Positions 1 to 12,233 of a stretch of 64,000 nt of DNA are shown piece by piece. The stretch spans positions 5,208,001 through 5,272,000 of the forward strand of contig NC_134830.1 of assembly GCF_004210375.1 (NCBI RefSeq), read 5' to 3'. Position 1 is the stretch's first letter. Each line of letters begins with the position of its first letter. Made by a program: the position numbers and the translations under genes. The notes under the pieces are model-generated. The model made no database searches and had not been told where the DNA came from. It saw only the letters and a program-made list of their open reading frames with translations. The stretch comes from Tachypleus tridentatus (lineage: Eukaryota; Arthropoda; Merostomata; Xiphosura; Limulidae).

Positions 1-725
1 ACAACCTAAAAATGAAACTTTCCTAGAGGAGGTATCAACTTGTAGTAAGAGATGACAACTAAGAGGTCAAACTTTCCTAGAGATATCAACTTGTAGTGAC
101 AGATGATAACCTAGAGGTCAATCTTTCCTAGAGATATCAACTTGTAGTGACAAAATATAGGTCAAACTTTCCTGGAGATATCAACTTGTAGTAACAGATG
201 ACAAACTAGAGGTCAAAATTTCCTGGAGATATCAACTTGTAGTAACAGATGACAAACTAGAGGTCAAACGTTCCTAGAGGAGGTATCAACTTGTAGTAAC
301 AGATGACAAACTAGAGGTCAAACTTTTCTAGAGATATCAACTTATAGTAACAGATGACAACCTAGAGGTCAATCTTTCCTAAAGATATCAACTTGTAGTA
401 ACAGATGACAAACTAGAGGTCAAACTTTCCTGGAGACATCAACTTGTAGTAACAGATGACAAACTAGAGGTCAAACTTTCCCAGAGATATCAACTTGTAG
501 TAACAGATGACAAACTAGAGATCAAACTTTCCTAGAGGAGGTATCAACTTGTAGTAACAGATGACAATCTAGAGGTCAAACTTTCCTAGAGATATCAACT
601 TGTAGTAACAGATGACAACCTAGAGGTCAAACTTTCCTAGAAATATCAACGTGTAGTAACATATGACAACCTAGAGGTCAAACTTTCCTGGAGGAGGTAT
701 CAACTTGTAGTAACAGATGACAAGT
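1..725. repeat. Minisatellite, about 51/55-bp unit
   Basis: About 14 tandem copies of a unit containing AGAGGTCAAACTTTCC followed by ATCAACTTGTAGTAACAGATGAC. Two length variants alternate: a short one with GAGATATC and a longer one with GAGGAGGTATC. The array is cut by the left edge of the window, so its true length is unknown. No coding frame is maintained. Confidence 0.9.
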
Positions 726-1094
726 ATACAAAACAGTTATTTAACTGAACTCCAAGGATCAGAACTTTCAAAATATTAATCACATATGAAGAAGATAAAC
801 CGTATCTTATGACATTTATAAACCGGTTTTTGATAATGTTGCTACTGGTGCCAATAGTGGTGACATTTAAATAAGAGTAAGACAGAAAACAAGTATAATA
901 TCACCATGACAGGACAGTTTACATTTTTTACCATTTCACATGTTACTGCAGTAAAAGGTGGGTAACAGTAAATCTGGAACTTTCATGAAGTACCGTATAT
1001 GAACTGACATTAACATACTAACCTCATAAAAAACATTTTAAATTAGACGAAAATTAATAAAACAATTATGATTAAATACAAACTGTTAAGTTAT
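726..1094. other. Unique AT-rich spacer
   Basis: Single-copy sequence between two minisatellites. I see no ORF, no convincing splice-site pair and no mobile-element ends in it. Confidence 0.5.
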
Positions 1095-2285
1095 GTGCTG
1101 GGTCAAGTGGTGTTGGGTGATGTGCTGGGTCAAGTGGTGTTGGGTGATGTGCTGGGTCAAGTGGTGTTGGGTGATGTGCTGGGTCAAGTGGTGTTGAGTG
1201 ATGTGCTGGGACAAGTGGTGTTGAGTGATGTGCTGGGACAAGTGGTGTTGGGTGATGTGCTGGGTCAAGTGATGTTGGGTGATGTACCAGGTCAAGTGAT
1301 GTTAGGTGTGTCAGGTCAAGTGATGTTAGGTGATAATGCTGGGTCAAAGTGGTGCTGGGTGATATACTGAGTCAAGTGCTGGGTGATATACAGTCAAGTG
1401 GTGTTGAGTGATGTGCTAGGACAAGTGGTGTTGAAGTGATATGCTGGGACAAGTAGGTGTTAGGTGATAATGCTACGGGTGATGTTAGGTGATGTACAAC
1501 AAGTGGTGTTAGGTGATGCTGGAGGTCAAGTAGTGTTGGTGATAATGCTGGGGTCAAAGTGGTGTTGGGTGATAATACTGGGTCAAGTGGTGTTAGGTGA
1601 TGTACTAGTCAAGTGGTGTTGGTGATATGCTACTGTCAAGTGGTGTTGGTGTAATGCTAGTCAAAGTGTTGGGTGACATGCTGTCAAGTAGTGTTGGGTG
1701 ATGTGACTGGGTCAAGTGGTGTTGGGTGATATGCTGGGTCAAGTGGTGTTGGGTGATGTACTGGTCAAGTGGTGTTGGTGTGATGCGTCAAGTGGTGTTG
1801 GGTGATAATGCAACGTCAAGTGGTGTTGGGTGATGTGCTGGGTCAAGTGGTGTTGGGTGATGTGCTGGGTCAAGTGGTGTTGGGTGATGTGCTGGGTCAA
1901 GTGGTGCTGGGTGATGTGCTGGGTCAAGTGGTGTTGGGTGATGTGCTGGGTCAAGTGGTGCTGGGTGATGTACTGAGTCAAGTGGTGCTGGGTGATGTGC
2001 TGGGTCAAGTGGTGCTGGGTGATGTGCTGGGTCAAGTGGTGTTGAGTGATGTACTGGGAGAAGTATGTTGGGTGATGTTCTGGGAGAAGTATGTTGAGTG
2101 ATCTGGTGAGACAAGTGTTGTTGAGTGGTGTACTGGGAGAAGTATGTTGAGTGATATGGTGAGACAAGTGTTGTTGAGTGGTGTACTGGGAGAAGTGTGT
2201 TGAGTGATCTGGTGAGACAAGTGTTGTTGAGTGGTGTACTGAGAAAAGTGATATTGAGTGGTGAACTGGGTCAAGTGGTGTTTGA
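1095..2285. repeat. Minisatellite, 27-bp unit (TR2)
   Basis: Tandem copies of a 27-bp unit built from GTGCTGGGTCAAGTGG plus TGTTGGGTGAT. The period is a multiple of three and the unit lacks stops, so it creates spurious ORFs on both strands (LGQVVLGDV on plus, Thr/His/Gln-rich on minus). Copies are clean at 1095-1345 and 1800-2060. Between these, and again after 2060, they carry many small indels and diverged units such as GGGAGAAGTATGTTG. Confidence 0.92.
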
Positions 2286-3063
2286 AATTTTAAAACAGAT
2301 TTACTGTTTTCTACTTGCCAGTGAATATTTGAATAATAGATTACAAAATTATTATGTTCAACCACCCTTGTAATTATTTCCACCAGGAGTAATGTTTTTA
2401 CTGCTCTGTGTGTGTGTGCGTGTAGTATAACTCAGAAAGATGTCATACAATTATATAAAAGTTAGTTGTACCCCAAAGATCAACTGACTAGCTTTGGCTA
2501 ATGTAGGTTATGGGTCAAGGTTAAAAACGTTTATTCTAATTTAATAAAATTATGAACATATATATAATGTCCTCCAAGGACTAACTAGTTAACCTGCGGT
2601 GAATTTATGTCAAAGGTCAAACTTACACTTTATAATGGTAATAAAATGTTTTTTTGGAGGAAGGAGAGAGCGAAAGCTGAGAGTGATTGAGATAGGAAAA
2701 TTATTCAGTAACTACACATCTGAGAGCACGGTATTGTCTGGTTTATATTCTAGGTTGATTTTTGTAAAAGTAAAACAATGCAGGTGGGGCTGCACTCTCC
2801 AAAAATCTCTGAAATTCCTCTTAATTTTCACTTTTCTCGAGATAATCCAAAATTATTTTAAATTTTTGTCTGATATTCAGGTCAACTTCGCAAAACATAC
2901 ACCTAAAGAAACGAGGAAGTCCAAAACTTAGTAAGCTTGTTCACATGGAATAAAATATCCACAACACTGTCTGATCACGTTTCTCAATGGTTCTACAGTT
3001 TATTTACTTATAGTTCCTAATTTTCAACCACTCACCAGAGGGCTCTGTTTAGTTCAATTCTTG
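2286..3063. other. Spacer without recognised gene
   Basis: AT-rich single-copy sequence. It includes a 110-codon open frame on plus (2599-2931) with no recognisable domain, no strong splice sites and ordinary AT-rich composition, so I do not call it a gene. A short GT-rich run lies near 2407-2420. Confidence 0.4.
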
Positions 3064-3180
3064 GTATTATGCACAAATTTACACAGGGAGCTACCTGTGC
3101 TCTGCCCACCACGGGTATCGAAAGCCGGTTTCTAGCGCTATAAGTCGGCAGAAATACCGCTGTGCCATTGGTGGGCTCCA
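3064..3180 (-). mobile_element. SINE family B copy (tRNA-derived)
   Basis: On the minus strand this reads as a tRNA-like head (a GGCACAGCGGTAT-like A box and a B box near CCGGCTTTCGATACCCG) followed by GTGGGCAGAGCACAG and a tail ending in GCATAAT. It matches the copy at 6583-6713 in reverse orientation. The copy is diverged and I found no clear target-site duplication. Confidence 0.7.
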
Positions 3181-4046
3181 CCAGAGGAAAAGCGGCAGAT
3201 GACGTCTTACGGGCCACTATTTATGTTATAGGATTAATTTCGTCTCGTATAATACACCCACACTATTAAAGTATTAGTAGGATGTTCTGTGGAGTACTTC
3301 ATAATTAATTTGGCTCGACAGTTCCGAAATTAAGGGCTCTACCACAGAGCCAAACTACGCCCCTGTGATATTGAACCACGAGGCATACGGACAAACGTTA
3401 CAAAAAATAACGTACGTATGTAAAATCAAAAATTATTTTTAGCACAACTTCTACTTTCGTTAATCGTTAAACACCTGTTATAATTTAAAATATAAATACC
3501 AAAATATTTATAAGTTTATTTTTTGTAAATATTAATATCACATTTGTGTCACGAAAATAAACTTCGAATGATTTCAATTAGGCAATCAGATTTAATGACT
3601 GCAAAAATTATAATTTTGAAAACGTGAACAATTCTAATTTTATAGGTTTTCTACTGTGTTTATTATTTATTGAATAACTAGTGAACAATCGAAAATACCA
3701 ACTTACTTTTTTTTATCCTCAGAAAAACACCTTCCCTCCACAAACTAGGAACTATGAATTACTTTAAAATATTACGTTTAATTTTAAAACTTAAAATGGT
3801 CACATATTTATTGATAAATTTATCATATATAATATCTGAATATGCAAATTTATTTTCAACAGCAAGGAACTAGTCGAGGAACTGGTCTTTCAGACAAGTA
3901 CATACTGTAAATTACGTCACCATGGCAGTTAAACGCGAGTCACCATAGCAACCTATATGACAACAAAACGTAGAGTTATCTCTATTCGTCAGCAACCTTT
4001 ATTTGATACTGGGAACCTGTTGTACAAAACACATCACATAACAACT
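3181..4046. other. AT-rich spacer
   Basis: No gene recognised. The segment 3300-3370 has tRNA-like wording (GGCTCTACCACAGAGCC) that may be a decayed SINE, but the promoter boxes are not in the expected order. The remainder is AT-rich with no supported feature. Confidence 0.4.
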
Positions 4047-4860
4047 AAACACTCAAACCTGTCTTAAGTTGTACTACAACAACAATGGGATACTCAAACC
4101 TGTCTTAACTTGTACTACAACAATAACTGGATACTCAAACCTGTCTTAACTTGTACTACAACAACAGTGGGATACTCAAACCTGTCTTAACTTGTACTAC
4201 AACAACAGTGGGATACTCAAACCTGTCTTAACTTGTACTACAACAACAGTGGGATACTCAAACCTGTCTTAACTTGTACTACAACAATAACTGGATACTC
4301 AAACCTGTCTTAACTTGTACTACAACAATAACTGGATACTCAAACCTGTCTTAACTTGTACTACAACAACAGTCGAATACTCAAACCTGTCTTAACTTGT
4401 ACTACAACAACAGTGGGATACTCAAACCTGTCTTAACTTGTACTACAACAACAGTGGGATACTCAAACCTGTCTTAACTTGTACTACAACAACAGTCAGA
4501 TACTCAAACCTGTCTTAACTTGTACTACAACAACAGTCGGATACTCAAACCTGTCTTAACTTCTACCACAACAACAGTCGGATACTGAAACCTGTCTTAA
4601 CTTCTACCACAACAACAGTGGGATACTCAAACCTGTCTTAATTTCTACTACAACAACAGTCGGATACTCAAACATGTCTTAACTTCTACTACAACAACAG
4701 TCAGATACTCAAACCTGTTTTAACTTCTACTACAACAGTCGAATATTCGAACATGTCTTAACTTCTACTGCAACACTTGAATAATACTCAAACCTGTCTT
4801 AACTCCTACTACAACAACAGTAGAATACCTAAACCTGTTTAACTCGTAGTACAACAATAG
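4047..4860. repeat. Minisatellite, 41-bp unit
   Basis: About 20 tandem copies of a 41-bp unit containing GATACTCAAACCTGTCTTAA then CTTGTACTACAACAACAGTGG. Divergence rises toward the right end (CTTCTACCACAAC, then CTCCTACTAC). The period is not a multiple of three and no ORF results. Confidence 0.92.
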
Positions 4861-5104
4861 CAAGAATCGTTAGGTGTAACTAAAGAACGACTATTCCATA
4901 TAGCATACACTGATATTGTTACGTACATCATTTATAAGTGTACTAAGTCGTTCCAATAGAAACTTACTAAACATTGTATCATATATAATTTGTATTCATT
5001 TCCACGAAACGTTTTACACATTAAACATGATATAAAAATAAACTTGCTCGCCACTAGACATTGGTACTAAGCCTAACACTAATGTTTGGTGACAAATAAA
5101 TTGG

Positions 5105-5224
5105 ACCCCTGGTGGGACAGAGGGAAGTTTACCAACGTATAGCACTAAAATCCAGGATTCAGTTAGACACGACAGACTCAGCAAATTGTCTAATGTGATT
5201 TTGCTCTATTACAAACAAGCACAC
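5105..5224 (+). mobile_element. Degenerate tRNA-like SINE
   Basis: The head CCCCTGGTGGGACAGAGGG, the middle GCACTAAAATCCAGGATTC and the tail GATTTTGCTCTATTACAAAC follow the layout of the SINE-B-related copy at 6723-6840, whose tail is GGTTTTGCTATAAGAAAACAC. Strongly decayed; the family assignment is tentative. Confidence 0.45.
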
Positions 5225-6573
5225 AATCAAAGAATAAGATTAATTATATTAATGATTCGCCAACTTGAAAAGAAAGTATAATAATAGAAATGTTAAACAC
5301 CAGAAATATCCTAAATATACTGTAATAAAAACTAACTACAACGGTGAGTGGACCCACTTGCTTAAACCTTGGCTGTTGTGAGGTTTGATTGTATTTTGGT
5401 ACAATTCTCCACTGTCTGTTAAACAGAGTAGTCGACATCAACAAGTCATGGGCTAGAAAGAAAAGTCTGGTACTTGCTGGGTCCCTTGAAATTAATATTA
5501 TAATACGTTTGTGGGAAGAAATGACTCGACGACAATGCAGTTCTGGGACATGTAACCACCGGTAAATTTTATGATTTTTCGTACAACTTTATTTTGTGAA
5601 ATAGAATAGATGGCGCTATCGATCTTCCATTTATTGATTAAAGATGTAAAACTTTCTATCCATCTGCGTTTTATATATTACCGAAATGTGTATTACTTTC
5701 GTTCTTCACAGTGAAAACAGCAGCTAACAAATAATTAAGCCTAATTACATGTGTACAAGAAGGTAGTAGTTAATGAACGAGAGATATTGCAACTCCTTTA
5801 TTATATCCGTTTGTTTTTTCAAAAATAAATTCAATTACCTCTAGCAGACTCCTATGTGTTTTTCCTGATTGTAACACGTGCAATAGATCAGTTTAATTTG
5901 TCCAATTAATAATCGCTTTGTGTAATTTATGGGAAGGTTGTTTTCTTAATATAGTATATTTACTATGGTACTTTGAATACATATGACACGTGTTAGAAAC
6001 TGGTGTTCAAATGAAGGAAAGATGTCGCTAGAAGCTCCGAATGGGTGTAAATGGAATATCCAAGTTAAAATTATTCATTTATTTATCTAGGTTTCATTAA
6101 TAATGAATTATTTACGTTTATTCACAGTGAAACGTCAGACACTTATAAAACACTGTAAAACAGTGTCAGTGGTTTTGTAGTTAAGTACAAAACATTAAGA
6201 AACAAAGAACAACGACTTTAAGACAGAAACCTTGTCTTATAACTTAAAGAATTATAATTAAAGGTGTTTAAAACGTTTGACTGTGATTACCATGGAACAT
6301 ACACGTTTCTCAGGATTTTATGCACTTATTTCAACACTTTATAACACACTGTATAAATGGGCTTTTCAGAAGTTTAATGGTAACGTAACTTTCATTCCTT
6401 CTACTCTGCTTATATTATAATTAAGACGAGCTTTTCGTTTGTTCGTTTTACCGCAATTCTAAATAATGGGTTATCCCTCTGTATCCTTTTCGGGAAATCG
6501 AACCCAGAATTTTAGCGTTATAATCTTTTTCTCAGTTGTTAAAACAATCTTTAACGACACATGTTACGACTCA
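5225..6573. other. AT-rich spacer
   Basis: No gene, repeat array or mobile-element end is supported. A minus-strand ORF of 66 codons at 5244-5444 has no recognisable features. Confidence 0.4.
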
Positions 6574-6582
6574 CAATATTTA

Positions 6583-6713
6583 GCCCCCAAGTGGCTCAGC
6601 GGTATGTCTGCGGACTTACAACGCTAAAAACCGGGTTTCGATACCCGCGGTGGGCAGAGCACAGATAGTCCATTGAGTAGCTCTGTGCATAATTCAAAAC
6701 AACAACAATAACG
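6583..6713 (+). mobile_element. SINE family B copy with 9-bp TSD
   Basis: tRNA-derived head with A box GTGGCTCAGCGGTATG and B box GGGTTTCGATACCC, then GCGGTGGGCAGAGCACAGAT and a CAAAACAACAACA tail. It is flanked by a perfect 9-bp direct repeat CAATATTTA at 6574-6582 and 6714-6722. This is the signature of LINE-mediated retrotransposition. Confidence 0.85.
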
Positions 6714-6722
6714 CAATATTTA

Positions 6723-6840
6723 TGCCCCCCCGCGAGTTGAGCGATAAGTCCACAGATTTATAACACTAAAACCAGCGGTTCGATCCCCCAGGGTGGACTC
6801 AGAAGATAGCTTGATGTGGTTTTGCTATAAGAAAACACAC
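6723..6840 (+). mobile_element. SINE B-related copy abutting the previous SINE
   Basis: tRNA-like head GCGAGTTGAGCGATAAGTCC, B box GCGGTTCGATCCCC, then GGTGGACTCAGAAGATAGC and the tail TTTTGCTATAAGAAAACACAC. The tail differs from the 6583 copy, so it is a separate subfamily. The right TSD of the upstream SINE ends exactly where this element begins, which suggests insertion next to an older copy. Confidence 0.65.
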
Positions 6841-7619
6841 GCACTTTACTCGAGTGAGGCTTGTATTTTTATGTATATTTAAAATTGAACATAGTAAAAA
6901 TTATTTGTAATTAATAAATACGCTATTAATAGAAGATTAATAAATATTAAATATAAAAAATGTAAAGTACACACTAATAATGATTTATTTTAAATCACTG
7001 TATTTCGTATTTATACAGTAAATAGCCACCAGAGGGACATGTTGAATTAATAGCACTGCAATAAATAAAAGTAACAGTTACTTGAAACATTTAGTTTCAT
7101 AGTTTTCTTATATTTTTAAAGGTAAATCAGATATATTAACAAAAAATAAAAAACGTACATATTATTTTAGTACAAGAAATTAATTCTTACTTACACAGTG
7201 ACGTTCTGAGACGATACTTTAATCTTTGCATTATTATATTTTTGTAGCAATACACTGCTAATTATACTCATTAATAATTTTGAAGGTTTGGACTACTGGA
7301 ACCCAATTTTTGTAAATAATGTTATAAAAATCGGATAACACAGCGATTATTTTACTGACTAAATGTTTTTAGTTGTTAAAGAAATTATGAATAATTTTAT
7401 TCAAGATACAAGGTATGAAAAGGTCAGTAAGTTATATTAGTCGCCTCTTTTGTCCAGTTATAACGACTTTCAGTTAAACGAACCTTGAGTAAGATGGAAA
7501 TACCAGTTTTGTGTTACATTACCCAATACGTTAGGCTACACCCAACGGTAATGACAGCAGCTTTTCTTCCTTTATTGCTTTCTTAAATATACGAAATAAA
7601 TAATTATAATTATTAAAAT
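6841..7619. other. AT-rich spacer
   Basis: Very AT-rich single-copy sequence with no supported gene or element. Confidence 0.4.
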
Positions 7620-7876
7620 ATTAGGCCTATCATATTTTTAAAATCTACATTCTTTATCTAGTCCTTTATGGATATTCAATAATTAGAATAATATATAATA
7701 ATAGTATTCCAACCACATAGTATTCGCCATATCCATTACCGACGACGCGCTTTGGTCAATCCAGAGCTCATCAGGCCAACTGGAATGTTATTATAATGTA
7801 CTCTTCTAATTCTCGAAAATCTCTAAGAAGCTAATAGATAAAAAAATGCTGTGTTTAAAAATATGATAGGCCTAAT
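7620..7876. mobile_element. 257-bp MITE with perfect 23-bp terminal inverted repeats
   Basis: ATTAGGCCTATCATATTTTT at the left (arm 7620-7642) is repeated as its exact reverse complement at the right (arm 7854-7876). The 257-bp interior is non-coding and includes GACGACGCGCTTTGGTC. This is the structure of a non-autonomous DNA transposon. No flanking duplication longer than the A/T bases next to the arms is visible, so the superfamily is not determined. Confidence 0.7.
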
Positions 7877-8119
7877 TTCTTGTAGCAAGTATAATCAAAG
7901 TAATACGTCGCCAGTTGGAAAAGGTGTTTACACTGTAATAATTATTTATTGGTTAAAAAACGTAATATGTAGTTACATCTTAAATTCTCACTATGACCTA
8001 CGTTCCACTGTTTAGTTTTCTTGTGTGGAGAAATACCAAAAACACAGTTTTTTCAATTAGTAAAACTACACAAATTTAGTAAAAATAACAACAAAACTTC
8101 CTATTTTCGAATATGTTAG

Positions 8120-8390
8120 GCCCGACATGGCCAGGTGGTTAAGGGGCTCGACTCGTTATCTAAGGATCGTGAGTTCGTATCTCCGTCACACCAAACATGC
8201 TCGCCCCTTCAGCCGTCGGGGCGTTATAAAGTTACGGTCAATCCCACTATTTGTTAGTAAAAGAGTAGCCCAAGAGTTGGCGGTTGGTGGTGATGACTAA
8301 ATGCCTTCCCTCTAGTCTTACATTGCTAAATTAGAGACGGCTAGCGTAGATGACCCTAGCGTAGCTTTGCGAGAAATTAAAAACGAAATT
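8120..8390 (+). mobile_element. SINE family A copy
   Basis: Complete but diverged copy of the main tRNA-derived SINE. Head GGCCCGACATGGCCAGGTGG, degenerate B box GTGAGTTCGTATCTCC, central region ACACCAAACATGCTCGCC and GAGTTGGCGG, ending GCGAGAAATTAAAAACG. No clear TSD. Confidence 0.88.
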
Positions 8391-9098
8391 ATCTGAACAT
8401 GTTACATTTAAATGTAAACGGTTTCGAACATTTCTGTTATTCATCTGGAAACCAGATGAAGAAATCAGATCTCTGGAGTGGTGGAATGAACATATGTTTT
8501 TAAAATCTTCTTTATTTAATATATCCAGTGTCGGAAAAAAGTTCACATATTTTTACGGTCATTAAGTACAACAGTTTAAACTAACACAAAACATGAAGTA
8601 AACAAATCTGTGGTAAAGCGATATTGGTAACTGACATTTCTGTGATAAGAACCGCGTATATAAATAACCTACCATATGAAACAGTTACTATAAAAAAACT
8701 GTTTAAAAACAACACAAGTCTGATGTTTGAATGACTAAAGCATGACTGAAGTTGAAAACAAGACAATGACTGTGGGAAAACAGTCTTTGTTTTGACTTTA
8801 AAACTATCTACATCTACATAAAAAACAATTTCATGACGCAACAATCTGTTTAAATGATCACAATTTTGAATCCAAAATCGTACGTCACTAATGTTGTTAG
8901 AAAACATACTGAAACTGTGTTTATGTTGCTACAGCAGTCCTGTGTTGGAAGACCACAGTTTATATTGGTGTAAAATAACACAGTGTTTCTGTGAATATAC
9001 AAATCAATACGTTTCTTCTGTAATGTAAATAAACATCAACTTTAATATTCATAATTAATGCTGGAAAAAAATAAAACAGAATTACAAATAAGAACGTT
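8391..9098. other. AT-rich spacer
   Basis: Contains a 108-codon minus-strand ORF (8581-8907) rich in Phe, Leu, Ser and Val with no recognisable domain. Treated as chance. Confidence 0.4.
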
Positions 9099-9109
9099 TT
9101 ACACAAATA

Positions 9110-9366
9110 ATGTTTGTTTGTTTTTCTTCACTTTCGTGCGCTAGCTGACCCTAATTTCGAAGTGTAACACTAGAGGGAAAGCAGCTAGTCATCACCACCA
9201 ACTGCCAACTCTTAGCCTACTCTTTTACTAACAAAGAGTAGAATTGACCGTCACATTATAACTCCCACACGGCTAAAAGTACGAACATGTTCGGTGTGAC
9301 AGGAATTCGAACCCGCGACCCTCAGATTACGAGTCGAATGCCTTAACCACCTGGCCATGCCGGGCC
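9110..9366 (-). mobile_element. SINE family A copy with 11-bp TSD
   Basis: Near full-length minus-strand copy. The tRNA-like head is at the right (CCTGGCCATGCCGGGCC on plus) and the tail at the left (TGTTTGTTTGTTTTT). A perfect 11-bp duplication TTACACAAATA flanks it at 9099-9109 and 9367-9377. Confidence 0.92.
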
Positions 9367-9377
9367 TTACACAAATA

Positions 9378-11082
9378 TAGGTATTTATTGCTGTTTTTGT
9401 GTCAAATTATGACAAATATAGTGACGTTTTGGTAACACACTGCTAACACTTTGAACGAAATTGTTACGTTGAAATTCACATCAAAGTAGCATGTGAAATT
9501 TAATTTTCTATATACTAATAACAATAATTTATAACAAAAGACCTTCAGTAAATGAGATATTATTAACCCTAGAATATTTCAAAATGTATACACTTAAAAA
9601 CAGCCACAGTTTCATACAGTGGTTAAATTAGGATTGGAGTATGGAAGAGGCGTGATTACATTTTGTAATAGCAGTGTTGACCACAGTTTAATACAACAGA
9701 AGACATTCAAACCATTAGAACACATTGAAATGTTAAACTGGGGCCGTTTTATACGTTATCTGCTTACGAACAACGTATATTACCATAAATACTTTAAAAA
9801 TACAGAAAAGCTAAACAATTAGTTTAGCTTATACGAAAAGAACGGGGGTTCTAATGGGTAGAGAAGGAAAGCTGTTACCAACTGTTTCGTATAAACTACG
9901 TGAGACGTTGAAAGCTAATAAAAACATGGTTTGGCACATTCAAACTAACTACACGCGAAATTTCTAATAATTTTATAAGAAATTATTATCAATGTCTTTA
10001 TAAGAATATTCCTGTTTCTAGAACAAAAACTGCTACCAATGTCTTGACAAGAATGCTATACGGCAAGTTGCTGTTCATCTTGTCAACGTAAAAATATTCG
10101 GTTAAGTGAGAAGGTTTCATAGAAATGTACTTTATTGTTGTAATACTAAAGTGGATATAGATTTTTCTAGTATTTATTTATAGAATCTGCTCCTAGTGTA
10201 AATACATTATGAACAAAACAACCATAATTTTTACTTAAATACGATTAGCATAATAAAACGTTTCACAACAGTATAGAAAAATATTTAAGAATATGGAAAG
10301 TTAATCTGAATGTTGATGAGACAAACCCTGAATAAAAAGTAACTTTTAACTTGTAATTTTCAACGGCAGCAAAAATATCAGCATATTACATTTCATAAAT
10401 TTATAGTCTCTCTGCGATGACAGCGACACCTGATGTTAATTTTTGAAACTGTTCTAACTTGGATTGGAATAATTTACACAGCGAATCACGTAACAACTGT
10501 GTTGTAGCATCTTTTAGAAAAAAATTGCTAAGCGTCTACGATAATAATTAAAAATAGTCCTCTTTGACCAATATGCCTTATGTCATCAGCTGGGTGCCCC
10601 TGTGGTTAAGGGCGTTCTTCTTATTTTTGGAGTTAATTATGAAGTCACATGACAAGGAATTATTTTATATCCTGGATAGATGTTTGTATCAGATGCTCTT
10701 ATTACTGTATCAACTAGGTGTCGCTCTATTATATTCTAACAATTCTGAAACAACATAGCTGAACAATAACACAAACAATAACGAAGACACGTGGTTTGTT
10801 TCTGATTCTGTATAACACTATAAACAAACAAATTTGTTCAAACAATGATTACTTATCTGACCACGAACCCTGTACTTATTTATTTATTCTGTCAGTTTCT
10901 TTCAACAATAAAGAACAATAAAAAATAAATTACAGTATTTATTTTGACCACTAGAGTAGGAAGGAAATAAACGTACTTAAGTATTATGAATAAATTAAAC
11001 ATGTTGTTTAATGATTGGTTATTAAAGCAATACGTTTATTTTCGCTAGTATTTCGCCTTCAGTTATAAATTACTAAGATATT
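9378..11082. other. Long AT-rich spacer
   Basis: No gene or element recognised over 1.7 kb. Short ORFs at 9619-9822 and 10564-10758 on plus lack codon bias, domains or splice context. A stretch near 10585-10620 is vaguely tRNA-like (GGTGCCCCTGTGGTTAAGGG) and may be SINE debris. Confidence 0.4.
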
Positions 11083-11259
11083 AGCCAAGTGGATAAGGTA
11101 CTCGAGTCATAATCTGAGGGTCGCAGGTTGGAATCCCCGTTACACCAAACATGCTCGCTCTTTCAGCTGTGGGGGCGTTATAATGTACGGTCAATCTCAC
11201 TATTTGTTGGTAAAAAGTAGCCCAAGAGTTGGCGGTGGGTGGTGATGACTAGCTGCCTT
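11083..11259 (+). mobile_element. SINE family A copy, 3' truncated
   Basis: The head TTAGCCAAGTGGATAAGG, B box AGGTTGGAATCCCC and body are present up to GATGACTAGCTGCCTT, then homology stops. The CTCTAGTCTTACACTG segment and the A-rich tail are missing. This is unusual for a retroposed copy (normally 5' truncated) and suggests a later deletion. Confidence 0.8.
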
Positions 11260-11622
11260 AATTTTTAAGACATGCGGGGAGTTCTACTAGACTGTAGGTT
11301 TCTCATCCTCCTAACACGTTTCTGTAAGTCTTTCGAAACGACCATGATGATTCGAACCTAATACTATGATTAATAAAAGATAAGTTTAATCTCGAGGCTG
11401 TGCATTGAACACTCTCACATGTCCCAAACACGTGCATTTATATTATTATTCTAATTGGAGATTAAATACTTATACGACTAGCATGATGTGTTCAAAGTGG
11501 CATATTTGTTCTCTTTAAACATTCTGATTTCAAAATTACCATAAACACATACACAAAATGAAACCAAGTAAAATACTAAAGGTTATACAGCACAAATTCC
11601 AAAGGTTTGTAAATATGAACGA

Positions 11623-11830
11623 TCAGTCATTATATTTCCTCTCTAGAAAAACGGTTGGTTGGAAGGGGACAACTACAGACAAAATTAATGTGTTTTGTGA
11701 ATTAAGGATGGTCCCTAGTTGTCTTAGCTCCGCATCGACAAACGTATTGCGAGGGGACTCCATAACTGGCAGGAGGGAGGCCTTTGCTCTTTGCTTTGGC
11801 CGATGCTTCGCTCTTTTAGTGTGTAACCTT
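11623..11830 (-). CDS. Candidate terminal exon D of minus-strand gene 1
   Basis: On minus the sequence GTGATCAG|AAGG opens a frame of 68 codons ending in TGA at 11623. The first A completes the codon left open (AA) by exon C at 13419, so the join is in phase. The product starts strongly basic (RLHTKRAKHRPKQRAKAS), then PVMESPRNTFVDAELRQLG, and ends hydrophobic then FLERKYND. The segment is less AT-rich than its surroundings. The weak point is the acceptor, which has little polypyrimidine before AG. I do not recognise the protein. The plus-strand ORF over the same bases (11558-11974) is a shadow. Confidence 0.42.
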
Positions 11831-12233
11831 CTGATCACCTCTATAACACCCTACTTGTCATCTTTCACTGTTATATCTCGTCAAGTCATTTTTTTTTGTC
11901 TGTGTGAATATACGTTTTCGTTAAATAACGTTGAATCATCGTTAATAAGTTCAGATCAAGGACTTACAAACTAAAACTTACAAACTGAAACGTTTTGTCT
12001 TTTTTTTGTTGTTCAGAATTTTGCGCAACGTTACTCAAGAAGTTTTCTATGTATATATGTCCCTAACTCTGAACTAATTAAACTGTTATTAACTTTGAAT
12101 TGATTAAATGAAAGCCAGCATCTACTGACAATTCTTGTCTGATCTAATAATGATATTTTACTGTCACTCTTATAAGAACCTACGACTCCAGAGTACAATA
12201 CTTGTGTCTTTTTGCAGCAATAGGTCGTGAACA
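11831..12233. other. Intronic spacer of putative gene 1
   Basis: AT-rich sequence with no feature recognised. If exons C and D are joined, this is intron sequence. Confidence 0.4.

Noticed and set aside
2599-2931. 110-codon plus-strand ORF
   Set aside because: No recognisable motif or splice context; length is within chance expectation for a 64-kb window.
8581-8907. 108-codon minus-strand ORF
   Set aside because: No domain, no strong splice sites, composition like surrounding AT-rich DNA.
11558-11974. 138-codon plus-strand ORF
   Set aside because: Overlaps candidate exon D on the opposite strand; the minus frame has the basic, phase-compatible product, whereas the plus frame has no domain or splice context.
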